Assembly (NCBI GenBank): GCA_963844805.1
Contig: CAWJPU010000004.1
Span: 43,533-107,532, forward strand
Reading direction: 5' to 3'
Length of the DNA stretch: 64,000 nt
From: JACCZR01 sp963844805
GTDB taxonomy: Bacteria; Actinomycetota; Thermoleophilia; Solirubrobacterales; Thermoleophilaceae
Part shown: positions 50,374 through 59,846 of the stretch, piece after piece
How the letters are laid out: every line of letters starts with the position of its first letter
Position numbering within the stretch: position 1 is the first letter of the stretch
Made by a program: the position numbers and the translations under genes
The notes under the pieces: generated by a model
What the model was told of the DNA's origin: nothing
Seen by the model: only the letters and a program-made list of their open reading frames with translations
The model's database searches: none

Positions 50374-50828
50374 GCAGCCGGCAGGCCCGGGCCGGGCTCC
50401 AGGTCCACGTCGCCCGAGCGCAGCGTCTCCCCGCAGGCCGCGCAATGCGGCTCCACGTGGGTGATCTGCCCGCACGCCTTGTGGCGGTAGAGGATCGGCG
50501 GGCCGGCGTCGCCGGCGGTCCAGCGGTCGCCCCAGGCGACCATCGCCATCAGCACGTCCATGAACTCCGACCCCATCTGCGTGAGCACGTACTCGTGCCG
50601 CGGCGGGCGCTGGGAGTAGGGCCGGCGTTCCAGCAGCCCCGCCTCGACCAGGTGCTTGAGCCGCTCGGAGAGGACCTTGCGCGAGATGCCGAGATCCTCC
50701 TGCAGGTCGTCGAAGCGGTTGATGCCGACGAATACGTCGCGGATCACCAACGGGGACCACGGCTCGCCGGCCAGGGCGAGGCTGCGGGCGATCGAGCAGG
50801 GCATCGAGGCGAAGTCGGTTCGCTGCAT
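50370..50828 (-). CDS. HxlR family transcriptional regulator
   Basis: Intact 152 aa. MPCSIARSLALAGEPWSPLV is the canonical HxlR start with one Cys; then RFDDLQEDLGISRKVLSERL (winged helix), GLLERRPYSQRPPRHEYVLT. Unusually, a C-terminal extension carries HKACGQITHVEPHCAACGE, a possible zinc ribbon. It is divergent from the DUF899 gene across 44 bp that contain AGTT-N9-AACT. Confidence 0.9.
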   Translation of the reverse strand: MQRTDFASMPCSIARSLALAGEPWSPLVIRDVFVGINRFDDLQEDLGISRKVLSERLKHLVEAGLLERRPYSQRPPRHEYVLTQMGSEFMDVLMAMVAWGDRWTAGDAGPPILYRHKACGQITHVEPHCAACGETLRSGDVDLEPGPGLPAA

Positions 50829-50872
50829 GGTATGAGTTTACTTAGGGAACTGAGTCGGGTACGTTGGGAGGC

Positions 50873-51520
50873 ATGGAGCTACCGCCGATAGTGACGAGAG
50901 AGGAGTGGCGGCAGTCGCACGAGGCGCTGCTGGCCAAGGAGAAGGAGGCCACGAGGGCCCGGGACGCGCTGGCCGCCGAGCGCCGGCGTCAGCCGATGAC
51001 CGAGTTCTCGGCCGACCACCGCTTCGAGGGGCCGGACGGCGAGGTGGGCTTCCTCGACCTCTTCGAGGGGCGCAGCCAACTGCTCGTCTACCACTTCTGG
51101 CTCCCCCAGGGCGGGCCTCCGTGCGGCGGCTGCTCGATGTTCACCGACCAGATCAGCCCGCTCGACCACCTCAACGCGCGCGACACCTCGTGGGCGCACG
51201 TCTCCACCGCCCCCCAGGACGAGATCGCCGAGGTCAAGCGCCGCAACGGCTGGTCGGTGCCCTGGTACACGACCGTCGGCCACGAGTTCCAGGAGGCCTG
51301 CGGGACGCGGAACTACTTCGCGCTCGACGTCTTCCTGCGAGACGGCGACCGCGTTTTCCTCACCTACGCGACCCGCAGTCGCGGGGTCGAGGCGCTGGGG
51401 AGCACCTGGACCTTCCTCGACCTGACGCCGTTCGGGCGCCAGGAGGAGTGGGAGGACACGCCCGCGGGCCGGCCCCAGACGCCGCCCTACTCGTGGTGGC
51501 GGCGGCCCGGCGAGTACTGA
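50873..51520 (+). CDS. DUF899 thioredoxin-like protein
   Basis: Intact 215 aa. Family marks: PPIVTREEWRQSHEALLAKE near the start, FLDLFEGRSQLLVYHFWL, GGPPCGGCSMFTDQI (CxxC), WYTTVGHEFQEACG and STWTFLDLTPFGRQEEW. A thioredoxin fold with the redox Cys pair. ATG 50873 has GGAGG too close (1 bp), so TTG 50864 cannot be excluded. Divergence from hxlR suggests redox or electrophile control. Confidence 0.88.
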   Translation: MELPPIVTREEWRQSHEALLAKEKEATRARDALAAERRRQPMTEFSADHRFEGPDGEVGFLDLFEGRSQLLVYHFWLPQGGPPCGGCSMFTDQISPLDHLNARDTSWAHVSTAPQDEIAEVKRRNGWSVPWYTTVGHEFQEACGTRNYFALDVFLRDGDRVFLTYATRSRGVEALGSTWTFLDLTPFGRQEEWEDTPAGRPQTPPYSWWRRPGEY

Positions 51521-51558
51521 CCACCTCACAAGACGACCGGCCGCGGCGTTTGTATGGC

Positions 51559-52029
51559 ATGGAGATGTGGACGCAGTTCGACAGCCCGCTCGGCCCGCTG
51601 ACGCTCGTGAGCGAGGGCGGCCGTCTCACCGAGCTGCGCTTCCCGGGTCGCGGCCGGCCGCCGGGCGAGCGTGGAGACGACGCATTCGCCGAGGCAACTC
51701 GTCAGCTGGCTGAGTACTTCGCCGGCGACCGCACCGCGTTCGAGCTCCCGCTCGAGCTGCGTGGCAGCGAGAGCCAACGGAGCGTGTGGCGCGAGCTACA
51801 GACCATCCCCTACGGCGAGACGGTCAGCTACTCGGCGCTCGCCCGTGCGGTCGGCCGGCCCGACGAGGTGCGCGAGGTCGCCGCGGCCGTGGGGCGCACC
51901 CCGGTCCCGATCGTCGTCCCCTGCCACCGCGTGGTGGCGGTGGACGGAGCGCTTACCGGCTACGGCGGCGGGCTGGAGCGAAAGCGGGCGCTGCTCGACC
52001 TCGAGGCGCCCCAGCTGACCCTGGCCTAG
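51559..52029 (+). CDS. ogt: Methylated-DNA--protein-cysteine methyltransferase
   Basis: Intact 156 aa, repairs O6-alkylguanine by suicidal transfer. Family motifs: SQRSVWRELQTIPYGETVSY (HTH entry), AAAVGRTPVPIVVPCHRVVA with the acceptor Cys in PCHRV, and LTGYGGGLERKRALLDLE. The start is ATG 51559 with possible alternative ATG 51565. It lies 38 bp past the DUF899 gene and converges with ybaB, overlapping its end by 4 bp. Confidence 0.95.
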   Translation: MEMWTQFDSPLGPLTLVSEGGRLTELRFPGRGRPPGERGDDAFAEATRQLAEYFAGDRTAFELPLELRGSESQRSVWRELQTIPYGETVSYSALARAVGRPDEVREVAAAVGRTPVPIVVPCHRVVAVDGALTGYGGGLERKRALLDLEAPQLTLA

Positions 52030-52351
52030 AGGCCCGGCAGTCCCATGCCGCCGAGGCCGCCGGTGGCGGCGCCCATCTTGGAGGCGGCCAGCTCCTGGGC
52101 CGAGCGCAGGGCCTCGGTGACGGCGGCGGTGACCATGTCCTGGAGCAGCTCGACGTCGTCGGGGTCCACCGCGTCGGGGTCGATGGTCAGCTGCTTGAGC
52201 TCCAGGTCGCCGCTCATGACGACCTTGACCATCCCGCCGCCGGCGGTGGCCTCGACCGTCTCGTCCTTGAGCGACTCCTGGGCCTTGGCCACCTCGGCCT
52301 GCATGGCCTGGACCTGCTTCATCATCTGGTTCAGGTTGGGCTGCTGGGGCA

Positions 52352-52352
<1 letters not shown>
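52026..52352 (-). CDS. ybaB: YbaB/EbfC family nucleoid-associated protein
   Basis: Intact 108 aa. NLNQMMKQVQAMQAEVAKAQ, VEATAGGGMVKVVMSGDLEL and LLQDMVTAAVTEALRSAQEL match the family; a Gly/Met-rich tail (GGLGGMGLPGL) follows. DNA-binding dimer, usually co-transcribed with dnaX. Its ATG overlaps the dnaX stop as TGATG. Confidence 0.96.
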
Positions 52353-54008
<1,656 letters not shown>

Positions 54009-54048
54009 CTCCGGCCACAATAGCCGCGCCGCGGATGGTGAGAAATAC

Positions 54049-54080
54049 CGCCGGAGCGCAGGCCGGGCGTTGGCCGGCCG
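54049..54080. repeat. 32-bp dispersed intergenic repeat, copy 2
   Basis: Identical to 41441-41472. It lies between dnaX and the SRP RNA. Confidence 0.85.
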
Positions 54081-54099
54081 AGCACGCCGGTCGAGGCAT

Positions 54100-54372
54100 G
54101 GACCGTGCACCCACCGTCGAAAGAGGTCCTCGGGCGTGCCCGCCGTCCCTTGGCTCAGGCCAGGCGAGTCCGCGGCGCATGAGCGATTTCGCTTAAGGCT
54201 GCTTCCTCCCGGATCTGACCTGGTTCGCGAGCGCTCACCGCGCGGGACCCGGCCGTCACCGCCTCAGGGCGGCGTACTGACCCCGAAGGCCTCACTCCTC
54301 GGATGGGAGTTCAGCCCCGCTAGAGCGGATTGCGGGTGCAGGGCACCGCTAATTCCCCGCCTAGCACGGTCC
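54100..54372 (-). ncRNA. ffs: Large (6S-type) signal recognition particle RNA
   Basis: The scaffold of SRP, 273 nt. The minus strand has the 5' Alu domain (GTGCTAGGCGGGG...TAGCGGTGCCCTG, then GCAATCCGCTCTAGC) and the Ffh-binding hairpin (CCAGGTCAGATCCGGGAGG, GAAGCAGCCTTAAGCG). The ends GGACCGTG and CACGGTCC pair perfectly over 8 bp. Both resemble the B. subtilis scRNA closely from memory. It lies just upstream of dnaX, as in many Gram-positive bacteria. Confidence 0.95.
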
Positions 54373-54400
54373 GTCGTGGAGCCTAGCGCGCGCGGGGCGA

Positions 54401-55276
54401 TCATTCCTGATTCAGCCGTGCGGCCAGCCGGTTCATGCCGTACTCGGCGGCCTTGGCCGACGCCGCCACGCGGTCAAGGGCCTGGTCGGGCGGGAGGTCG
54501 ACCTCGGTGTCGCGCAGCGTCGCGATCTCCTTGAACGCCAGCAGCAGGTCGGGGTCGGCCAACAGCGCCCCGCGCACGCTCGGCTTGCTCTCCTTCACCG
54601 CCGCCTTCAGCGTGGCCTCGAGCGTGCCGTGGCGCTGCAGCAGGTCGGCCGCCGTCTTCTCCCCGATCCCCTTGGCCCCCGGCAGCCCGTCGCTGGGGTC
54701 GCCGCGCAGCGCGATGAAGTCCGGCACCTGCCCCGGGTCGACGCCGTAGCGCTTGCGCACCTCCTTGGGGTCCACCACGTCGGCCCCGCGCGCGCCCGTC
54801 TTGACGTAGAGGACGGTGATGCGGTCGGCCGCGCACTGGTACATGTCGCGGTCGCCCGTCAGCACCAGCGCTTCCCCGCCGGCCTCGGCCTCCCGTTGCG
54901 CATAGGAGCCGAGCAGGTCGTCGGCCTCGAGGCTGTCGTGGTTGGTCACGGTGAAGCCGAAGGCGCCGAAGAAGTCCTCGCAGGCGGCGAACTGCGGCGC
55001 CAGCTCGTCGGGGAGCGGCGGGCGCTCGGCGTGGTAGCCGTCGTACAGCTCGGTGCGGTAGTCGGCCGCGTCGGGGCCGAAGCAGAGCACGGTCGCGCGC
55101 GGGTCGTGCGTGTCGATCTCCTGCAACAGCATGTTGGCCGTGCCCAGCAGGGCGTTCACCGGCCGGTCGTTGTCGTCGGTGATCGAGGTGGGCAGGGCGT
55201 GGAAGGCCCTGAACAGGAGGGAGGGCGCGTCGACGATCAGGAGCGCTCCGGCCACGGCGCCGATCCTGACAGGCAT
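54401..55276 (-). CDS. 5'-3' exonuclease / flap endonuclease domain protein
   Basis: Intact 291 aa, homologous to the N-terminal domain of Pol I without a polymerase. Metal-site residues: LLIVDAPSLLFRAFHALP, FGPDAADYRTELYDGYHAER, SLEADDLLGSYAQ, LVLTGDRDMYQ, PDFIALRGDPSDGLPGAKGI (helix-hairpin-helix). Likely removes RNA primers or flaps. Start ATG 55276 or GTG 55255; the next gene begins 12 bp away on the other strand. Confidence 0.92.
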   Translation of the reverse strand: MPVRIGAVAGALLIVDAPSLLFRAFHALPTSITDDNDRPVNALLGTANMLLQEIDTHDPRATVLCFGPDAADYRTELYDGYHAERPPLPDELAPQFAACEDFFGAFGFTVTNHDSLEADDLLGSYAQREAEAGGEALVLTGDRDMYQCAADRITVLYVKTGARGADVVDPKEVRKRYGVDPGQVPDFIALRGDPSDGLPGAKGIGEKTAADLLQRHGTLEATLKAAVKESKPSVRGALLADPDLLLAFKEIATLRDTEVDLPPDQALDRVAASAKAAEYGMNRLAARLNQE

Positions 55277-55287
55277 AGCCTGCGCCC

Positions 55288-56010
55288 ATGGGCGCGACGC
55301 TCTACTCGCTCAGGGTCTCCCACCCCAGCAAGGCGGCGCTGGGGATGCTGCGCCACAAGGGGATCGAGCCGAGCGTCGTGGAGCTGCCGCCGGGGTCGCA
55401 GCCGGTGGTCCTGCGCGGGCTGGGCTTCCGGGGCGGCACCGTGCCGGCCCTCAAGCTCGACGGCCGGCGGCTCCAGGGCTCGCTGGCGATCGCCCGCGAG
55501 CTCGAGCGGACGCGGCCCGAGCCGCCGTTGTATCCCGCCGGCGCCGAGGACCGCCGCCGTGTGGAGGAGGCCGAGCGTTGGGGCGAGGCGGAGTACCAGC
55601 CGATCCCGCGACGGCTCTTTCGCTGGCAGACGACCCGCAGCCTCGCCTCGCGCCGCTGGCTGATGAAGGTCACCGGCATGCCCGTGCCAAGCGTGTCCGG
55701 CGCGGCGATCCTGCCGCTGACGTTTCTGTACGCGCGCGCGGGCGGGGCGGACGAGCGCCGGTCCCGCGCCGGCGTCCAGGCCGTGCCCGGGCACCTGGAC
55801 CGCATCGACGCGCTGATCGAGGACGGTGTCCTCAACGGCGAGAGCCTCAACGCCGCCGACTTCCAGATCGGCGCCACCACGCGCGTGCTGCTCGGATTCC
55901 CGGAGCTGGCGCCGCTGATCGAGGGGCGGCCGGCGGGCGCGCACGCCCGCCGGGTCCTGCCCGATCACCCCGGGCCGGTCCCGCCTGGAATCCCCTCCTC
56001 CTGGCTCTAG
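55288..56010 (+). CDS. Glutathione S-transferase-like protein
   Basis: Intact 240 aa. Thioredoxin-like N-terminus: ATLYSLRVSHPSKAALGMLR, KGIEPSVVELPPGSQ, GGTVPALKLDGRRLQGSLAI (with Val-Pro at the binding site and Ser). Helical C-terminal domain: NGESLNAADFQIGATTRVLL. There is no known glutathione in most actinobacteria, so the cofactor is probably another thiol, for example mycothiol, or none. Confidence 0.85.
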   Translation: MGATLYSLRVSHPSKAALGMLRHKGIEPSVVELPPGSQPVVLRGLGFRGGTVPALKLDGRRLQGSLAIARELERTRPEPPLYPAGAEDRRRVEEAERWGEAEYQPIPRRLFRWQTTRSLASRRWLMKVTGMPVPSVSGAAILPLTFLYARAGGADERRSRAGVQAVPGHLDRIDALIEDGVLNGESLNAADFQIGATTRVLLGFPELAPLIEGRPAGAHARRVLPDHPGPVPPGIPSSWL

Positions 56011-56027
56011 AATCGTCGCCCTCTCCC

Positions 56028-56099
56028 GGGCGCGTAGCTCAGTGGGAGAGCGCTCGCCTCACACGCGAGAGGTCGCTGGTTCGAACCCAGCCGCGCCCA
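56028..56099 (+). tRNA. tRNA-Val (anticodon CAC)
   Basis: 72-nt cloverleaf: acceptor GGGCGCG/CGCGCCC, D arm with TAGCTCAGTGGGAGAGC, anticodon stem CTCGC/GCGAG around CTCACAC giving CAC, T arm GGTTCGAACC. No encoded CCA. Its last 43 bases are part of a 46-bp direct repeat copied at 58175-58220. Confidence 0.96.
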
Positions 56100-56317
56100 T
56101 CGACGTCTAGAGCCCTGCACCTGTGGGCTTTTCGCCGTCCCCGCCCGCCCCACCAGTTTCCTCTCGACCGGTTATGGAAGCGGGATGGAAGCACTAGCCA
56201 TTCCACATCAGGGGCAAAGGTGTCCCCGTCGAACGCAGCCCCCGGGTCGCCACGCGCCAGGCCGGCCTTGAACTCCTCGAACCCTCGCCGCACGATCTCC
56301 ACGTTCTCCTGCGACAT
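56039..56317 (-). pseudogene. SnoaL-like protein, truncated at the tRNA-Val junction
   Basis: Starts MSQENVEIVRRGFEEFKAGL and keeps FDGDTFAPDVEWLVLP, then the sequence leaves the family and runs through the tRNA-Val (antisense) to a stop at 56039. The missing C-terminal two thirds suggests it was cut by recombination at the att repeat. It has its own GGGATACTGGG promoter-like motif at 56323-56334. Confidence 0.7.
56057..56102 (+). repeat. 46-bp att-like direct repeat, left copy (inside tRNA-Val)
   Basis: Runs from the anticodon arm to 3 bp beyond the tRNA. Exact match to 58175-58220, 2,118 bp away. A 3' tRNA half duplicated like this is the normal sign of tyrosine-integrase insertion. Confidence 0.85.
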
Positions 56318-56322
56318 CGCCC

Positions 56323-56334
56323 GCCCAGTATCCC
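56323..56334 (-). promoter_or_regulatory. Promoter-like motif shared by two SnoaL-like genes
   Basis: GGGATACTGGGC here and at 58033-58044, both ending 6 bp before the ATG of a SnoaL-like gene. GATACT at the -10 distance would give a very short leader. Confidence 0.45.
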
Positions 56335-56424
56335 GCGCCTTGAAGGGCGATCGCATCAGGCCGCGAGAAGCTTGCCTTTACGGCACTTGTTTGGCCCGAT
56401 CCCCGTGGGCTAGTCAGGTACGGC

Positions 56425-56818
56425 CTACTCCGACAGCCCCACGGCTTCGAGGGCCTCGGCGTGAAAGAGGCGTACTGGCTGATCCGCCGGATGAGGCCGC
56501 CGCTGAACCAGTAAGCCCACCCCTCGGTCCCTTTCATCTCAATACCGCTGCGGCTTCGCAGGGCGAAGTCGACGCGAACCGCCCGACATCCTGGCCGGTC
56601 CGCGTCTCGACGATCTCAGGAGCGATCGACTCCCACACCTCGAAGAAGGTCGCGATCGCTTCGCGCATTCCCGCGTGGCCCTTGTAGGTCTGTTGGTCGC
56701 CGACCTCGCCGCGGGGAGTGAAGGTCATGTCGGCGGCATACAGCTCCAACGGCAGGTCGCCGGTTCTAGCCGCAGCGGAAAAAGTCTCATGCACGGCGTC
56801 TGCGTTCTCCCGCGACAT
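56425..56818 (-). CDS. SnoaL-like (NTF2 fold) protein d, frameshifted
   Basis: MSRENADAVHETFSAAARTG, LELYAADMTFTPRGEVGD, YKGHAGMREAIATFFEVWES; after a break near 56580 it continues VDFALRSRSG, GWAYWFSGGLIRRISQYASF and ends EALEAVGLSE at 56425. About 130 aa, normal for the fold. It begins 3 bp after the stop of the next upstream paralogue. The catalytic role is unknown; ligand pockets of this fold serve very different reactions. Confidence 0.72.
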
Positions 56819-56821
56819 CGC

Positions 56822-57220
56822 CTACTCCGACAGGCCCACGGCTGCCATGGCGCGCTCTTTGAGGAGGTGGCTGGAGAGCCGAACGACCTTGCCGTCTCGC
56901 AAGGTCCACGCGTGAAAGAAGCGGTTCGAGACCTTCGCGTTGCTCGCCTTCATGCGCTCCCCGTCCCGAACGGCGGTGACCACTCGCTCCGAATCCGCGT
57001 ACACGACGGCTTCGGCCTCGACGTGGAAGTCCTCGAAGGTCTGGAGTAGGAAGCCAAGGCTTCGTCGGAGGCGTCTGCTCCATGGAGAACCCCGAAATCT
57101 GGCGAGACTTCCGTCCAGTCCGTCACGCACTTCGCGTCGAACAGATGCTTAGGCAACGCACGGTCGCGCACTCACTCCCCGGTAGATGCGGCGCACCAGC
57201 TCCACGTTCTCCTGCGACAT
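56822..57220 (-). CDS. SnoaL-like protein c, frameshifted
   Basis: MSQENVELVRRIYRG, then after a shift LPKHLFDAKCVTDWTEVSPD and, after another, FLLQTFEDFHVEAEAVVYAD, FFHAWTLRDGKVVRLSSHLL and the end AAVGLSE at 56822. About 132 aa. Two frame breaks (near 57165 and 57060). Same 3-bp intergenic unit on both sides (TAG GCG ATG). Confidence 0.75.
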
Positions 57221-57223
57221 CGC

Positions 57224-57624
57224 CTACTCCGACAGCCCCACGGCTTCGAGGGCGGCATCCTTGTCCAGGTAGCGCATAAACCCGGACCACCTGGCCGTCG
57301 CGGATGGTGAAGGCCCACCAGGCGGACAGCTCGAATCCGGCACCCGCTGGTCTTTCCGGTCCCCGTGATCCGCATGTTGGCGACGACGTGCTCTCCCGCC
57401 GCCGCCAGTTCCTCGCCCTCGTAGCGGATGTCCTCGAACTCGGCGAGGAATTGCTGGTTGTAAGCAATCACCTCGTCGATGCCGCGATAGACACCGGACT
57501 CGGGAAAAGACGGGTCTTCATGCCACTCGATCTCAGGGTGGTAGTACTGCCGGGCGGCATCAAGGCCCCCGGCGTTGAACGCTTCGGCCATCCTCCTGGT
57601 GATCTCCACGTTCTCCTGCGACAT
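57224..57624 (-). CDS. SnoaL-like protein b, frameshifted
   Basis: MSQENVEITRRMAEAFNAGG, YYHPEIEWHEDPSFPESGVY, RGIDEVIAYNQQFLAEFEDI, VVANMRITGTG, then ELSAWWAFTIRDGQVVRV and the end DAALEAVGLSE. Breaks near 57345 and 57285. The Glu/Asp/Trp pocket residues (EIEWHED) are typical. About 133 aa. Confidence 0.78.
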
Positions 57625-57627
57625 CGC

Positions 57628-58027
57628 CTACTCCGACAGCCCCACGGCTTCGAGGGCCTCGGCCTCGGTGCGGCAGAACTTCCACCAGACGACCTTGCCG
57701 TTGCTGACCCGGGCGGCCTGCCAGAACTCCTGCTCCAGATGAACACCGCTGGCTGCCGCCGTTCCGACGGCCCGGGACCGAATTACGAGCGTCCCGCCGA
57801 AGTCGCGCATCTCCACGATCTCGCTGCGCCAGTCCCCGAACACCCCTCGGAGCCTCTCGAAGTACTCCCGCAGCCCGTCATGACCGCGATAGGTCGCGAC
57901 CCTCGGCTTCGAGAAGCAGCGAAGTGAACTCCACGTCTGGATCGATCAGCTCGACAAAGGCGTTCCAGTCCCCCCGGCTGAAGGCGTCGTAGGCGCGGCG
58001 AGCGAGCGCTTCGTTCTCCTGCGACAT
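57628..58027 (-). CDS. SnoaL-like protein a, frameshifted
   Basis: First gene of the array. MSQENEALARRAYDAFSRGD, FVELIDPDVEFTSLLLEAEG; after an extra G near 57900, YRGHDGLREYFERL, VFGDWRSEIVEMRDFGGTLV and VVWWKFCRTEAEALEAVGLS. About 132 aa. A GGGATACTGGG motif is 6 bp upstream. Interval 58028-58174 has no gene. Confidence 0.8.
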
Positions 58028-58174
58028 CGCCGGCCCAGTATCCCGTCCGTGGAAGCGCTGTGGAAGCGGCAGACCACAGCAGATGGCAGCAGATGGCAAT
58101 GGCTAGGAGGGGAGATGCGCGATCCTTGCGGGAGATCGCAGCACCCGGGAGCAGACCGCAACAGCCGTCGTAGA

Positions 58175-58220
58175 CCTCACACGCGAGAGGTCGCTGGTTC
58201 GAACCCAGCCGCGCCCATCG
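58175..58220 (+). repeat. 46-bp att-like direct repeat, right copy (tRNA-Val 3' remnant)
   Basis: Perfect copy of 56057-56102; the upstream half of the tRNA is not present, so it is not a tRNA gene. It marks the far end of the segment. Confidence 0.85.
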
Positions 58221-58285
58221 TCGAATGCCCTGCTCACGCGGGGTTCAATCGTCGGGTACGCAGTTCTTGCGCTCCCGGCCTACGT

Positions 58286-59803
58286 TTAGGCGGGCAGGTC
58301 CAGCACGAGATTTCGTACGGCCTGCACTGCCGAAGCGGGTGGCTCCTCTCCGGCAAGCACGTCCTCGGCGACAGTTTGCGCGCTCGGGAAGCGCGACCCG
58401 AGCTGCAGCGCCGTCTCAGACGCAGTCAGTGGGAGTTCCGGGTCCCCCTCTTCGATGCTCTGCAGCAAGAGCGCTGCGCGCGCCGCGCGCAACAGTGACG
58501 CGAGCGACTGATCCGTGCATGCCCGAAGCCGCGCCTGATGCTCGGCGACGGCGCGGCGAGCCAGGTCCTCCGCCGACCACCCGGACACCCGTGGAAAGGC
58601 GGCGACGCGCTCGCCTTCTAAGAGTGCGAACGAGACCGGGTCGGTCACGCGGTACTTCAACGTCCGGAGCCGGCCGCGGGGAAGGGTCCTTGTGGGGAGG
58701 ATCATCAGCTCCCCTGCTCGCAGGGCCCGATATGGCTCGCCCTCGTCCCGCACGGCCGCAGCTCGGATTGAGGCCGGGTCCCCGGGATCACCGTGCATCG
58801 GGGCGAAGAGCTCCTCCCGTGGAGCGGGGCAAACGAGGGCGCGCCAGTCGACGAGCGGCAGGACGCCGGCCACCCGTTCGGCTGGGTCCGCGCCGGCGAG
58901 CCGCACCTCGGTCACGCCTTCGGCCTCGACCTCGGCGGCGATGAGGCGGCCAATCCGGTCCGACAGCCTCACCAGCGCCGGCAGCACCTCCGCCAGGGGT
59001 GGGGCGGGAGACTCCGGAAGCGACCGCTGCAGCTCTAGCGCACCTCGAAACGCCGGGTCCTCCTCGGGCAGCAGCCGCCGGGCTCGCTCGAGCACCTCGC
59101 CACGATCGCGGAGGCGCATGCCATGTGCGAGCCAGAGCCAGATCCGGGCCGGCTCGGCTATGAGCTTCACGCACAGGCCGGCGGTCCGCGGTCCGCTCGG
59201 GTCCACGCTGACGGGTGGGACCCAGCGCCACCAGTACAGGAGCTCGAGCCAGGCTGCCACCCGTCTGAGCTGCGCATCTCGCGCGTCCGTGGGCGGGCGG
59301 CGATCAGGCCCCGCGACCAGCCGCCAGTCGGCGGTCAGCCCGTACAGCCCGGGTCGCTCGAGTGTCCTTCTGCGGTCTATCAGCCCACCGTCCTCGATGT
59401 AGGCGGCCGCAGTCCGAACAGGCTTGTCTGGCTCGAGCCCATACGTGAGTGCGGACGTGCCGCTCATCTCACGCAGCTCGGCTTCGTCATAGACGCGCGG
59501 CGAATCCACTAGCAGGGCCGCCGCCGGCACGGCGCGCGCCAGTCGCTGCCAGCGCAGGCGGATGCGGTCGGCGGCGACGCCGGGCGCCTCGCGGCCCAGT
59601 GCCGCGACGATCGCAAGGTCGATGTCCGACAGCCCGGGTAGCAGCTCGCCCCTGCCGAACCCGCTCCGGACATACATCGCCGCGTTTCGCTCGCCCCAGG
59701 TGAGATACGCGCTGGCAGCACGCGCCGCAACGCGGTACCCGAGCGTCCACAGCCGGCCCAGTGGCGTCCGGGCGGTGCGCAGGACAATCCGGCGGACGGG
59801 CAC
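58286..59803 (-). CDS. 505-aa protein with nucleotidyltransferase-like N-terminus
   Basis: Intact, no frameshift. Residues about 45-70 have the pattern SGFGRGELLPGLSDIDLAIV, resembling the GG/GS...DxD motif of the Pol beta/MNT nucleotidyltransferase superfamily. The rest is helical, with YWWRWVPPVSVDPSGP, PARIWLWLAHGMRLRDRGEV and, later, LRTLKYRVTDPVSFALLEG. No named family is recognised. It is divergent from the short SDR fragment at 59847. A role in modifying a sugar or nucleotide would fit the neighbours but is a guess. Confidence 0.75.
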   Translation of the reverse strand: MPVRRIVLRTARTPLGRLWTLGYRVAARAASAYLTWGERNAAMYVRSGFGRGELLPGLSDIDLAIVAALGREAPGVAADRIRLRWQRLARAVPAAALLVDSPRVYDEAELREMSGTSALTYGLEPDKPVRTAAAYIEDGGLIDRRRTLERPGLYGLTADWRLVAGPDRRPPTDARDAQLRRVAAWLELLYWWRWVPPVSVDPSGPRTAGLCVKLIAEPARIWLWLAHGMRLRDRGEVLERARRLLPEEDPAFRGALELQRSLPESPAPPLAEVLPALVRLSDRIGRLIAAEVEAEGVTEVRLAGADPAERVAGVLPLVDWRALVCPAPREELFAPMHGDPGDPASIRAAAVRDEGEPYRALRAGELMILPTRTLPRGRLRTLKYRVTDPVSFALLEGERVAAFPRVSGWSAEDLARRAVAEHQARLRACTDQSLASLLRAARAALLLQSIEEGDPELPLTASETALQLGSRFPSAQTVAEDVLAGEEPPASAVQAVRNLVLDLPA

Positions 59804-59846
59804 GCCGAGCGAAGTTACCCAATGTAGAGGGCCTAGAGTTTGCTTT

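Noticed and set aside
58175..58220. A second tRNA-Val gene
   Set aside because: Only the 3' half is present; acceptor and D arms are missing.
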